Shown here one piece after another: positions 1 through 8,502 of a stretch of DNA of 64,000 nucleotides (positions within the stretch are counted from its first letter, which is position 1; each line of letters opens with the position of its first letter). Made by a program: the position numbers and the translations under genes. This DNA is from Dyadobacter linearis (GTDB lineage: Bacteria > Bacteroidota > Bacteroidia > Cytophagales > Spirosomataceae): assembly GCF_907165045.1 (NCBI RefSeq), contig NZ_CAJRAU010000011.1, positions 1 through 64,000 of the forward strand. Direction: 5' to 3'. The notes under the pieces were generated by a model. That model was given only the letters and a program-made list of their open reading frames with translations. It did not search any database and had not been told where the DNA came from.

Positions 1-328
1 AAATCATTAAGTTTAAATTATCACTCTCGCTCAGTGCCGTTAGCCACTTTTAGGTGGCGTAGTTTGCGCAGGAATTAACGGCGTCTTTTGCCCAGGAACA
101 CTGGAGTACTTTCACAGGAATATCTACTTAATTAAGTGCTGGACTACCTATTTTGGAAGTCCAAGCATTATTCTATAACCATATCTAATTTAGCCAATTG
201 TTATTACCTGCTATAAGTTTACTGCTCTTCACGTTTTTGCAACCTGATCCCCCTGCAAACAAGCCAAGTGTGATTCGATATGAGATCTCAGCGCCTGTTA
301 TGTAGGTAATTTTGTTTGTATTTATATT
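1..328. other. Non-coding stretch at left edge
   Basis: No convincing gene was seen on either strand. A small hairpin (GCCAC at 43-47, GTGGC at 54-58) is present but has no following T-run. This may be the tail of an upstream transcription unit outside the window. Confidence 0.4.
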
Positions 329-982
329 ATGAAAAGACCAAGAGTAAAGATTTGTTGCATAAGCAGTGTTGACGAAGCAATGCTCGCTATTGAATATGGT
401 GCGGCGGCATTGGGTCTGGTGGGGCATATGCCAAGCGGACCGGGTATAATTAGTGATGAGCTCATCAAACAAATTGCTGAAAAAGTCCCCCCTCCTATTG
501 CAACTTTCCTCTTAACAAGTGAGACAAAGCCGCAAGATATTATTGCTCATTATAAAAAAGCAAACACAACAACTATTCAAATTGTTGACGAGCTGGAAAA
601 ACGGGAATATCAAACACTTCGCAAGGAATTGCCAAATGTTAAACTCGTACAGGTCATCCATGTTACGGATGAAAGCGCAATAAAGGAAGCAGTTGAATTA
701 TCAACATATGTCGACGCAATTCTGCTCGACAGCGGCAACCCAAACTTAACGGTTAAAGAGTTAGGCGGAACCGGGCGAATCCACAATTGGGAAATAAGCA
801 GACGAATTAGGCAATCAATAAAAATACCTTTATTTCTTGCGGGCGGGATAAACAAAGACAATGTCAGACAAGCTATTGAAGTGGTTCAACCTTTTGGACT
901 TGACCTTTGCAGCAGCGTTCGTACAGATGGGAAACTGGACCCAGAAAAACTCAGAGATTTCTTCAATGCAGTCGAATTATGA
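329..982 (+). CDS. TrpF-like phosphoribosylanthranilate isomerase family protein
   Basis: The 217-residue product has the length and layout of the TIM-barrel phosphoribosylanthranilate isomerases, which convert PRA to CdRP in tryptophan synthesis. It opens with KICC in place of the usual KICG (the catalytic Cys is retained in this motif), has LLDSG in the middle strand, PLFLAGGI near residue 170 and GLDLCSSVRTDGKLD near the C-terminus, the last matching the phosphate-binding GVDVSSGVE-type loop. No other trp gene is nearby, so it stands alone rather than in a trp operon. Several Bacteroidota carry stand-alone TrpF paralogues of unknown substrate, so the reaction is inferred from the family and not certain. 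The ATG at 329 is the first in frame. Confidence 0.75.
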   Translation: MKRPRVKICCISSVDEAMLAIEYGAAALGLVGHMPSGPGIISDELIKQIAEKVPPPIATFLLTSETKPQDIIAHYKKANTTTIQIVDELEKREYQTLRKELPNVKLVQVIHVTDESAIKEAVELSTYVDAILLDSGNPNLTVKELGGTGRIHNWEISRRIRQSIKIPLFLAGGINKDNVRQAIEVVQPFGLDLCSSVRTDGKLDPEKLRDFFNAVEL

Positions 983-1076
983 AATGTGTTTTGATCAAGA
1001 ACAGGATGTTATTATCTCCTTTTAGTTCTTCAATTCGGTGGGCATAACTGACATTTGAAAGCCCTTTATCAGCGTT

Positions 1077-1211
1077 TTAAAAGTTTTGAATTTTTCCATG
1101 GAGCGTCATTTCCAACCTTTGTGTCATTGTAAATGCACTTCCCTGCATTAACCAAAAACCAAAACCTCCAAGGCCAACAGAATTTTCCAAGATTTGTTTA
1201 AATAACCGATT
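1077..1211 (-). pseudogene. Possible coding remnant, family unknown
   Basis: Within the 450-base gap between the TrpF-like gene and the histidine kinase, the minus strand has a 45-codon open stretch. It reads like protein (a glycine/aromatic run ending in GFGFWLMQGS, then TMTQRLEMTL) but has no start codon and a stop directly upstream. I do not recognise the family. The rest of 983-1434 shows nothing I can support. Confidence 0.2.
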
Positions 1212-1434
1212 TTATGAAATGCATTATTTTGTGGAGCCTGGTATGTAAGGCTGAACCTCATGCAGCAGCGGCCCTACAATACTTCTAACCTGATCCGTTT
1301 CGCCCTTGAAGCAGGCACATTAATTCCGCTCAAAAAACAATGAGATTATTACAAGACTATTCTGATCTGCACCATTATCGGGCTGATCAGTTGCAAATGT
1401 GGTAGATTTTCTAAAATTTGAACGCTTACTAAAA

Positions 1435-3552
1435 CTACTCTGAAAATACAGGTAAATATACACAGAACGTTGATCCTTCGCCAGGACTGCTGATCGCGGT
1501 GATAACCCCACCGTGATTGGATGCCACACGCTCACAGATTGCCAGCCCGATCCCTGTCCCTTCAAAATCGTTTTGTGTATGCAGTCTTTGGAAAACCTGA
1601 AAAATACGGTCCAGGTATTTCACATCGAAACCGATACCTTCATCCCTGACATTAATCTGATGGAATACTTCAGTATTGCTAGAAAGTTTTAGATCAAATG
1701 GTAGGTCTGCTTTATTCCGCCTGAGATATTCGATGTGTATGTGGGGTTTTTCTCCGCGCGGCGTAAATTTAATGGCATTTGAAATCAGGTTTTGAAACAG
1801 ATGCGCAAGTTGTGCATTATCGCCTTCCAGCACGCCAAGTTGATCAATCTCAATAATGGCTTCACGTTCTTGTATTTCGTGTGCCAGAGTCTCCAATACG
1901 TCAGCCATCACTGCATTCAATGAAACCAGTCCATATTTTTGCTGCCGAGAATCAACTAACGCGTATGCTAACAAGTCTTTTACCAATGCGGACATCCTTT
2001 GTCCCGACGCATTGATGCGGCCTAATATGTATGCGGATTTCTCATTGACCTCGTTGCCAAGTTCCTTTGTAAGCAGAGAGCTAAAGGATTGTATTTTACG
2101 GAGAGGTTCTTGCAGGTCATGACTCGCAATATGAGCAAACTGACGCAGATTGTTGTTTAGCCTGATAAGATCTTCGTTGACGATTGTAAGTTCCTGCGTG
2201 CGAAGTTTGACCCTGTCTTCCAGCTCCATTGAAAGCTGTCGGTACTGGCGTTCACTCATCTCTATCTTTTGCCGGCTTATGACCTGCGCTGTTACATCGG
2301 TGGCGATCACCAGCACACCTGATATTTTTCCGTTGAGCTGATGCCGTGGCTGATAAGTCAAATCAACATAAGCTGTTTCCAGCTTATGGTTACGTACAAG
2401 ATCCACGGGAGTTTCCAGGACAGTATAAGGTATGCCCGTCGTGATCACATCTCTAAGAATTAAATCAAAACCTTGTCCCTGAATTTCAGGCAGAGCAATT
2501 ACAAGGGGTTTACCAACCAATTGATCCGGTGTCCTTCCAACCAGTTGAGCGTAAAACGGGTTAGCCATTGTAAATGTGAGTTCCAATTCGTCGATCAAGG
2601 CAATAGCAACCGGTAACTCTTCGAAGGAGGCCAATATTTGTTGCTGGGCGAGATCCACTTTTTGCTGGGTCAGAAACCGGTCAGTTACATCGATGGCTAT
2701 GTTCATGACCGCATAGAAATTCCCATTTCGGTCACGTATTGGTTGGTAGGTAAAATCAAAATAGTAGGTTCCTAATACGCCGTTAATTTCCAGATTGGCC
2801 GGCATATTTTCAGCAGTATATGCCACACCGGTTGTGAGTACATCTTTTAGGATTCCCAGAAAAGGTTGGTCTCTTGTTTCCGGAAGAGCCTCAGTCAGTG
2901 ACTTTCCAATTACGGACCCATCTTTTCCCCAATAGGACAGCATTAGGTCATTAGCCAGATCAATCTGCATATCTTCACCCCTAAAAAGACTCATTGCAAC
3001 AGGTGCCTGACTGAGCAGCGACCTAAAATGTGCCTCGCTATCACTCAATTCCCTATTTCGTCTTCTTAGCTTTATTAGGTTTACGACCTGGTCAGCTAAT
3101 ATTTTCAATGCTTTAAGCTGATCCTGGGTTAACACTTTTGGCTGATGATCAATCACACATAATGAACCCAGCGCAAATCCATCTTCATCAATAAGTGGCG
3201 TGCCAGCATAAAAAATCACGTGAGGGTTACCCGTTACGAGGGGATTTGATGCAAAGCGGGCATCTAGCCTTGAATCAGTAACGACAAAGGTTTCATTTGG
3301 GTCAAGTATTGCGTGGGAGCAAAATGAATATTCACGTGGGGTTTCACGTGTATTAAGTCCATGATTGGATTTAAACCACTGCCTTGTATCATCTACCAGG
3401 CTAACCAAGGAAATGGGTGTTTGGCAGATCTGAGCAGCTAAATACGTGATATTGTCGTAGTCTTGCTCTGGCAAGGAATCGAGGATATCGTATTTTCTTA
3501 ATGCGTTAAGGCGGTTGTATTCACCAGCAGAAGTATTATTCAAGTCCATCAA
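1435..3552 (-). CDS. GAF-PAS-PAS sensor histidine kinase
   Basis: A 705-residue soluble sensor kinase with no membrane segment. Order: a GAF domain at about residues 20-165 (phytochrome-like sensory fold), two PAS domains at about 175-295 and 300-425 (each followed by PAC-like text such as FDFTYQPIRDRNG and VDLTYQPRHQLNG), a coiled segment, then HisKA with the phospho-acceptor in IASHDLQEPLRK (His478) and an HATPase domain with N box NLISNAIKF, G1 DEGIGFD and G2 GTGIGLAI. The family autophosphorylates on His and passes phosphate to a response regulator. No receiver gene is adjacent, so its partner is elsewhere (orphan kinase). The signal is unknown; PAS domains of this layout often bind small ligands or sense redox state. 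Start: MMDLNN, with the first ATG at 3550-3552. Confidence 0.9.
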   Translation of the reverse strand: MMDLNNTSAGEYNRLNALRKYDILDSLPEQDYDNITYLAAQICQTPISLVSLVDDTRQWFKSNHGLNTRETPREYSFCSHAILDPNETFVVTDSRLDARFASNPLVTGNPHVIFYAGTPLIDEDGFALGSLCVIDHQPKVLTQDQLKALKILADQVVNLIKLRRRNRELSDSEAHFRSLLSQAPVAMSLFRGEDMQIDLANDLMLSYWGKDGSVIGKSLTEALPETRDQPFLGILKDVLTTGVAYTAENMPANLEINGVLGTYYFDFTYQPIRDRNGNFYAVMNIAIDVTDRFLTQQKVDLAQQQILASFEELPVAIALIDELELTFTMANPFYAQLVGRTPDQLVGKPLVIALPEIQGQGFDLILRDVITTGIPYTVLETPVDLVRNHKLETAYVDLTYQPRHQLNGKISGVLVIATDVTAQVISRQKIEMSERQYRQLSMELEDRVKLRTQELTIVNEDLIRLNNNLRQFAHIASHDLQEPLRKIQSFSSLLTKELGNEVNEKSAYILGRINASGQRMSALVKDLLAYALVDSRQQKYGLVSLNAVMADVLETLAHEIQEREAIIEIDQLGVLEGDNAQLAHLFQNLISNAIKFTPRGEKPHIHIEYLRRNKADLPFDLKLSSNTEVFHQINVRDEGIGFDVKYLDRIFQVFQRLHTQNDFEGTGIGLAICERVASNHGGVITAISSPGEGSTFCVYLPVFSE

Positions 3553-3596
3553 TATAAATCATCACAGTGCATTTTTTAGTATATACGACCTTGTTC

Positions 3597-3959
3597 AAGG
3601 TTCCGATTTCAAAGAGCAAACCTTGAAGTTTGCCACCAAGTTATTGCTACGCTTAAAAAACCGCTCCCAAGAAAGTTAGGGTGTATTTTATTTAATCCTT
3701 GTATATCAACGAGTGATAGTGCTGAACTAACGAAGCTAGTACAATCCTCTGAGGTTGATTTGGTTGTAATCTCTGTCACTGTTCCTTCTATCAGCTACGT
3801 TAAAGAGTTGAACAGACCTTTTGGGAATTTGCACGAAACATCAGAGAGGGCATTGCATCCACTCAAAATGCCGAATGGATCAAGGAGGATGGAGTAACAG
3901 ATTCAGGGAAAATGATCCTGGCAGATCAGGTAGATATTATTGGTAGGGAACGATTGTAG
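3597..3959 (+). pseudogene. Frameshifted remnant of an oxidoreductase-like gene
   Basis: Two protein-like stretches lie in different frames and join near 3810. The first (about 3597-3810) has a Rossmann-like end, SSEVDLVVISVTVPS. The second continues as EQTFWEFARNIREGI and ends GKMILADQVDIIGRERL before a TAG at 3957-3959. Neither has a good start. The text looks like the inside and C-terminus of an NAD(P)-dependent enzyme, but I cannot name the family. The two parts may also derive from different genes. It lies directly upstream of the ArsR gene. Confidence 0.35.
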
Positions 3960-4014
3960 CATACACATAGTTAATAATACATTAACGAATGCGCATGTGT
4001 TTAAAATTGTAGAT

Positions 4015-4290
4015 ATGGATACGAAATCACTTACTAAAATGGCAAAGTCGCTTAGCGACCCGCACCGTCTGCTGCTGCTGAAAGAAATAGCAAAAGGGAC
4101 AAACAGAGGCTGTGCGGATCTGTTCGAATTTGTGCCGATAAGTCAACCGTCCATGTCGCAGCACTTAAAATCGCTCGCTGAATCCGGCTTGATTGAGTCG
4201 AATAAGGAAGGGCGTAATATGCGCCTTGCCATTAATGATGAAAAGTTGGATGAGTTGACGACATTTTTACAGTCCTTGAAAACAGCCTGA
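4015..4290 (+). CDS. ArsR-family winged-helix regulator
   Basis: A small DNA-binding protein of 91 residues when started at the ATG at 4015. An in-frame start at 3940 would overlap the end of the upstream remnant and add an unusual leader, so 4015 is preferred. The winged-helix core is clear: SLSDPHRLLLLKEI, then the recognition helix in ISQPSMSQHLKSLAESGLI and the wing in SNKEGRNMRLAI. The CxC metal motif of classical ArsR is absent; only one Cys (RGCADLF) is visible, so it may sense something other than metal. It lies 106 bases upstream of a same-strand oxidoreductase operon, which is its likely target. A weak GC-stem (CCCGC/GCGGG around 4298-4321) follows the gene. Confidence 0.8.
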   Translation: MDTKSLTKMAKSLSDPHRLLLLKEIAKGTNRGCADLFEFVPISQPSMSQHLKSLAESGLIESNKEGRNMRLAINDEKLDELTTFLQSLKTA

Positions 4291-4396
4291 TAACTTTTTA
4301 CCCGCTGATCATCTTGACGCGGGATTTATTTTGCCACTATACATAAACGTTTGCTTATATATTGATTCAATTATCTTATCTTAAAATAGTTTTCAT

Positions 4397-5143
4397 ATGA
4401 AAATAGGAATTATCGGCGTAGGCCATATCGGAAAGACTTTGGCCTTGAAATTGGCCCAGGCAGGACATGATGTAGTTGTGGCTAATTCCAGTGGGCCCGA
4501 GAATATTGATCGGGCTGTGCTGGCTACAGGTGCCCAAGCCGTTACGGCTCAACAAGCCGTCCAGAATAAGGAGGTAATTATCTTGTCTGTTCCCTTAAAC
4601 CGAATTCCGGAGATTGCCCGGCTTTTTAATGCAGTTTCACAAGAAGTGACTGTAATAGATACTTCTAATTATTACCCCGCACGTGATAGCCGCATTGAGC
4701 GCATTGAAGCAGGAATGGTTGAAAGTCTTTGGGTTGCAGAGCAACTAGGACGTCCAATTGCCAAAGCATGGAATGCAATCGGCTCCCATTCTTTGGTTGT
4801 AAATGGAAAACCTGCCGGAAGCCCGGACCGTATTGCAATTCCCATAGCCGCCGACCGGGATATCGACCGGGAAATTACTACCCGATTAATTAATGACACG
4901 GGGTTTGATGCCTTTTATACGGGCTCTCTGGCAGATTCCTGGCGGCAGCAACCGGGGGCTCCTTCCTATTGCACAGATTTAACATTGACCGAAATTCAAG
5001 CTGTGATCGATACAGCAGAAAAGCACAGGTTGCCAAAACGCAGAGACCTGGCTGTTGCAGCTATTATGGAACGCGTTGAAAGTCCAACTACCAACCCAGA
5101 TGCAGAATACGGTGTTCGTCTAAGTCGCGCACTGTACATGTAA
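4397..5143 (+). CDS. NADPH-dependent F420 reductase-like protein (copy 1)
   Basis: The N-terminus MKIGIIGVGHIGKTLALKLA is a Rossmann dinucleotide-binding motif, followed by GHDVVVANSSGPENI, typical of the NADP oxidoreductase coenzyme F420-dependent superfamily (Pfam F420_oxidored). At 248 residues it is slightly longer than the common ~210. It shares motifs with the gene at 6554-7234: NYYPxRD, SLADSWRQQPGAPSYCTDL and the KAWNAI/KAFNNI region. The family catalyses hydride transfer, but most bacterial members outside F420 producers have unknown acceptors. First gene of a three-gene operon (13 bases to the next), probably controlled by the ArsR protein upstream. Confidence 0.8.
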   Translation: MKIGIIGVGHIGKTLALKLAQAGHDVVVANSSGPENIDRAVLATGAQAVTAQQAVQNKEVIILSVPLNRIPEIARLFNAVSQEVTVIDTSNYYPARDSRIERIEAGMVESLWVAEQLGRPIAKAWNAIGSHSLVVNGKPAGSPDRIAIPIAADRDIDREITTRLINDTGFDAFYTGSLADSWRQQPGAPSYCTDLTLTEIQAVIDTAEKHRLPKRRDLAVAAIMERVESPTTNPDAEYGVRLSRALYM

Positions 5144-5156
5144 TATTTATAAAACT

Positions 5157-6524
5157 ATGGATTCTTTAAGAGAAAGAACACATTTGCCCTTCGGCAGCGG
5201 CAAGCAGATGCTTATAGGTCTTCACCTCGGGAACGGCTATGGCTCTCAACCCGGAGCGTGGCGTATGCCGGGAGTAGATCCCGAAAGCTACACCAGTTTT
5301 GATGTGCGCGTGAAGCAGGCGCAGGCAGCTGAGCGTGGCAAATTTCAGTTTATATTTTTACCAGATGGCCCTGGCGCTGTTATAACAGACATAGAAAGCG
5401 AATCGCCTGCCTTCAACCTGGATGTAATGATGACCCTGGCTGCTGTGGCGCGCGAAACCCAGTACATCGGACTGGTTGCGACAGGATCGACCACATTCAA
5501 TGAGCCTTTTAATCTGGCAAGACAATTCAAAGCGCTGGATGTGATGAGCCATGGCAGAGCGGGCTGGAATGCAATTACCTCAAGCGGCGATGATGTTGCC
5601 GCCAATTACGGCAGGAAAATTCCGTCGAGTGAAGATCGTTATGGACGTGCTCACGAGGTAGTCCAACTGATACAGGCACTGTGGGGCAGTTGGGGAAAGG
5701 ATGCATGGGTGCACAACCAGCAGACAGGCCAGTTTGCCAAGAAAGAGCAGATCCTTCCCATCAGTTTACAGGGCAAGTATGTCGGCTCGCGTGGACCGCT
5801 TTACATTCCGCCGTCCGAGCAAGGCCAGCCCATTATTTTTCACGCCGGCGGCAGTCCTAACGCACATGAACTGGCAGGGCGTTTTGCAAATGCGGTTATT
5901 GACGCAGCATTTACTATTGAAGATGCACGCGCCCAACGGAATGCATTCAGGGAGGCTGCTAAACGTTACGGACGTAATCCTGATGAGATTAAATACATTC
6001 CGGGACTGATGACTACTATTGCCAAAGACAGACGAGCAGCACTCGACCGCCGGATTCAGTTGACAGGCCATTCATTCCGCCAAAGGGCTGGTTATCTGCA
6101 ACAAATGCTTGGAATACCAATTGATGCAGCCCGGCTTGATGAACCAATTTCAAAAGAACTGTTGCAAGATGCCCGCCCGTCCCGTTATGATCCCCGTGCA
6201 CCACATGCTTTGAAAATTGCAAAAGAAGGATGGAGTTTGCGTGATATCTTGGCACACGGTGTGATCGATTATCATCCTGTAATTGTTGGTCCGGGAATTG
6301 AAGCTGCCGATCATATGCAGGCGTGGTTTGAAGCTGGTGCTGCCGATGGATTCTGGATTTCGCCAGACGTGAACTCAGACGGGATTGATGCTTTTGTGGA
6401 CGAAGTAGTTCCCATTTTACAAGAGCGCGGGCTTTTTCATAAGGAATACGAAGGCAAAACCCTGCGCCAACATCTGGGCGCGCCGGACCAGTATGGAATT
6501 GATCCGCGTGTTTCAAACAAATAA
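5157..6524 (+). CDS. LLM-class flavin monooxygenase (NtaA/SnaA/DszA type)
   Basis: A 455-residue bacterial luciferase-like TIM-barrel enzyme of the two-component FMN-dependent NtaA/SnaA/DszA/SoxA group. Visible landmarks are SYTSFDVRVKQAQAAERGKF, FIFLPDG, the flavin-site region STTFNEPFNLARQFKALDVMSHGRAGWNAITSS, the GSRGPLYIPPSEQGQPIIFHAGGSP block and PGLMTTIAKD. The family oxidises sulfur or nitrogen compounds (sulfonates, chelators, thiophenes) with reduced FMN from a partner reductase. Here the flanking genes are F420-reductase-like proteins and no flavin reductase is adjacent, which suggests an unusual partnership or a reductase encoded elsewhere. The substrate is not readable from sequence. 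Confidence 0.88.
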   Translation: MDSLRERTHLPFGSGKQMLIGLHLGNGYGSQPGAWRMPGVDPESYTSFDVRVKQAQAAERGKFQFIFLPDGPGAVITDIESESPAFNLDVMMTLAAVARETQYIGLVATGSTTFNEPFNLARQFKALDVMSHGRAGWNAITSSGDDVAANYGRKIPSSEDRYGRAHEVVQLIQALWGSWGKDAWVHNQQTGQFAKKEQILPISLQGKYVGSRGPLYIPPSEQGQPIIFHAGGSPNAHELAGRFANAVIDAAFTIEDARAQRNAFREAAKRYGRNPDEIKYIPGLMTTIAKDRRAALDRRIQLTGHSFRQRAGYLQQMLGIPIDAARLDEPISKELLQDARPSRYDPRAPHALKIAKEGWSLRDILAHGVIDYHPVIVGPGIEAADHMQAWFEAGAADGFWISPDVNSDGIDAFVDEVVPILQERGLFHKEYEGKTLRQHLGAPDQYGIDPRVSNK

Positions 6525-6553
6525 ATTAATTAGAAAAACTAAATACAAACATC

Positions 6554-7234
6554 ATGGAAATAGGAATCATAGGATCCGGAAACATTGGAAGCACATTGGC
6601 CGGGTATTTAACAGCGCTTGGACATCAGGTCATGATTGCAAACTCGCGCGGACCGAAATCACTTGGCGAGATTGCTGCCAAAACAGGTGCAACTGCTGTG
6701 ACTACGGAAGCAGCAGCAGGAGCAGAAGACCTTATCATTATTGCTATTCCCAATAAGGCCATTGTCAATCTTCCAAAAGAATTACTTTCTGCGTCGAAAG
6801 CCACGATTGTTGATGCCGGGAATTATTACCCTTCACGCGACGGGCAGATCGCCGATATCCAGGGTGGACTGACAGACAGTGAATGGGTGGCGAAGGTAAT
6901 CGGGCATCCTGTGATCAAGGCATTTAATAACATCGTCGCGCCAAGCCTGGCTTCAAAGGCAATTCCTGCTGGCAGCCCAAACCGCATTGCATTGTCGGTT
7001 GCGGGTGATGATCAGCAGCAAAAACAGACGGTTATTGATCTCGTTGACGAAATTGGTTTCGATGCCATTGATGGCGGCACACTTTCAGAATCTTGGAGAC
7101 AGCAACCAGGTGCGCCAGCGTATTGTCAGGATTTGGATAGAGAATCACTAAAATCTGCTTTGCAAAGGGCCGACATTACTCAGCGCGATGACAACCGGGC
7201 AAAGGCTGATGAAATGGCGCGTCCATATTTATAA
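6554..7234 (+). CDS. NADPH-dependent F420 reductase-like protein (copy 2)
   Basis: A paralogue of the gene at 4397-5143. It starts MEIGIIGSGNIGSTLAGYL (Rossmann GxGxxG), continues GHQVMIANSRGPKSL, and keeps NYYPSRDGQI and SLSESWRQQPGAPAYCQDL. At 226 residues it is nearer the family norm. It closes the operon, 29 bases after the monooxygenase, and a rho-independent terminator follows at 7356-7384. Two divergent copies bracketing one flavin monooxygenase suggest that they supply or process a cofactor or product of that enzyme; this is inference. Confidence 0.8.
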   Translation: MEIGIIGSGNIGSTLAGYLTALGHQVMIANSRGPKSLGEIAAKTGATAVTTEAAAGAEDLIIIAIPNKAIVNLPKELLSASKATIVDAGNYYPSRDGQIADIQGGLTDSEWVAKVIGHPVIKAFNNIVAPSLASKAIPAGSPNRIALSVAGDDQQQKQTVIDLVDEIGFDAIDGGTLSESWRQQPGAPAYCQDLDRESLKSALQRADITQRDDNRAKADEMARPYL

Positions 7235-7355
7235 CAATAACCATTTAAGAGTATATAACGCGCGAAATCGTAGCGATAAACTGGTGCGTTTGATAATTTC
7301 ACTCGTTCAGCATTTGAATAAAGAATCCTATCTAAAACATCTGTCAACTAATCTC

Positions 7356-7384
7356 AAAAACGCTCGTTTGTCCCGAGCGTTTTT
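7356..7384 (+). terminator. Rho-independent terminator of the oxidoreductase operon
   Basis: The sequence has an 11-bp stem AAAAACGCTCG / CGAGCGTTTTT with a 7-base loop TTTGTCC and T residues on the 3' arm. It sits about 120 bases downstream of the last operon gene and could also serve the minus-strand remnant on its other side. Confidence 0.85.
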
Positions 7385-7395
7385 GCCTTCGTTTG

Positions 7396-7629
7396 TCATT
7401 TTTTTGTTAGCTGTTCTTCCACCAAGGACTTCTTCTCCACGGGCTTTACCGCTAGCGTAGGCAGAACAAACAAACTTAAGATTTCTGATTTCAAGATCCT
7501 GGTTTTTCTGATACCTAAGTTGATCTCCTTTAACTTACCGTCACAAAATTCCTGTAAACAAAGCACAGAAAATACTGGATAAGTCTCTGTTTTAGAGGCT
7601 GTTGTTTGCAGAATTTTGCAGTTTTTTAG
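7396..7629 (-). pseudogene. Excisionase-like HTH protein remnant
   Basis: The minus strand is open for 78 codons and reads FCDGKLKEINLGIRKTRIL followed by KSEILSLFVLP near the C-terminus. This resembles the small helix-turn-helix excisionase/MerR-like proteins of Bacteroidota integrative elements, in which a DGKL-x-INLGxRKTR block forms the wing. There is no start codon, and an in-frame stop lies at 7630-7632, so the N-terminal part is missing or frameshifted. Together with the Tn3 pieces further right it marks the left side of a mobile region. The family call rests on pattern recognition alone. Confidence 0.45.
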
Positions 7630-8140
7630 CTAAGTTTACTTGCCAATGCAATATGTATTACCAATTCATAATCAATGGTTTAAACACTTGTAGGTACAGA
7701 AAGGGTACAAACTGGCAATTTATGAGTAAAAAGTTTCCAGATTGTTGCCTGTCATTTTTGGACTTGCACATATTGAACAAGTACTCTTGAATATGGATGA
7801 TGCCTTCATACAACATATGTACTCACCTTCAAAAGTAACGATTTTGTGTGTTATGCTTCATTGGTCAACTTTACATAAATCCTGCGGATCAACTACCGAG
7901 GTATTCTCGGCAGTTGAAGTTGGGATATAGGGTGAAAAGGGTTACGCATAGGCTATCTGTCGATTTATGATAAAATCCCTTGGTCAAGTAAATGACACAC
8001 AAAACTTGACATTCGTTTCTCGGTTACCTACGAACCACATTTCCATCAAGGGTATTTGCCTTTGTTTAAAAAACAGGATCTAATACTTATAATTTCAACT
8101 TTAAAACCTCCAAGTAAGCCATTCTTCGCTTTCAATTGAC
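7630..8140. other. Gene-free accessory stretch
   Basis: Nothing is supported here. Short plus-strand open frames exist but have poor composition and no ribosome-binding site. The inverted pair GGTAC/GTACC lies around 7691-7710 in an otherwise AT-rich stretch. Confidence 0.35.
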
Positions 8141-8148
8141 TATATTTG
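8141..8148 (+). promoter_or_regulatory. Candidate promoter -7 box for hipBA
   Basis: TATATTTG fits the Bacteroidota -7 consensus TAnnTTTG exactly, 48 bases upstream of the hipB start. A matching -33 TTTG is not clear. A hipB autorepression operator would be expected here but I could not define one. Confidence 0.4.
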
Positions 8149-8196
8149 TGATACAATAGTATTAATTATTAGGTTATAAGACCGATAGGTACTACA

Positions 8197-8502
8197 ATGA
8201 TATCACTTATATCGCCATCAAAGGCGCTTCGTAAGCTTGCAAAGAACGTGCGATCTAGGCGTCTAAGTGCGGGCCTTACTCAGGAAGGTTTGGCAGAGCG
8301 TTCAGGCGTTGCACTACCAACTCTAAGAAAATTTGAGCAGAAAGGCGTCATCTCTTTAGAGTCATTCCTTAGGCTCCTTTTGGTTGTAGGCGGCATCGAG
8401 GAAGTGATTGAGGCTATCAAGCCTGTAAAACCAGCATTTTCTTCTATTGATGAAGTGTTGAAGGAAGAGACTTCAATCCGTAAAAGAGGTCGTCGCAAAT
8501 GA
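8197..8502 (+). CDS. hipB: HipB-like XRE antitoxin/repressor
   Basis: A 101-residue protein with an XRE helix-turn-helix: LAKNVRSRRLSAGLTQEGLA, then ERSGVALPTLRKFEQKG and SLESFLRLLLVVG. The C-terminus is basic and extended (SIRKRGRRK), as in HipB proteins whose tail contacts the toxin. It overlaps the next gene by an ATGA (8499-8502), the usual coupling of hipB and hipA. It is expected to bind its own promoter and neutralise HipA; both roles come from the family. Confidence 0.82.
   Translation: MISLISPSKALRKLAKNVRSRRLSAGLTQEGLAERSGVALPTLRKFEQKGVISLESFLRLLLVVGGIEEVIEAIKPVKPAFSSIDEVLKEETSIRKRGRRK

Noticed and set aside
43..58. Hairpin as a terminator at the left edge
   Set aside because: The stem is only 5 bp and no T-run follows.
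3940..4014. Upstream start for the ArsR gene
   Set aside because: The extra 25 residues overlap the end of the preceding remnant and have no ArsR-like content; the ATG at 4015 gives a normal N-terminus.
7602..7930. Two short plus-strand open frames
   Set aside because: Cys- and Ile-rich, no ribosome-binding site, and the excisionase remnant reads better on the opposite strand at the left end.
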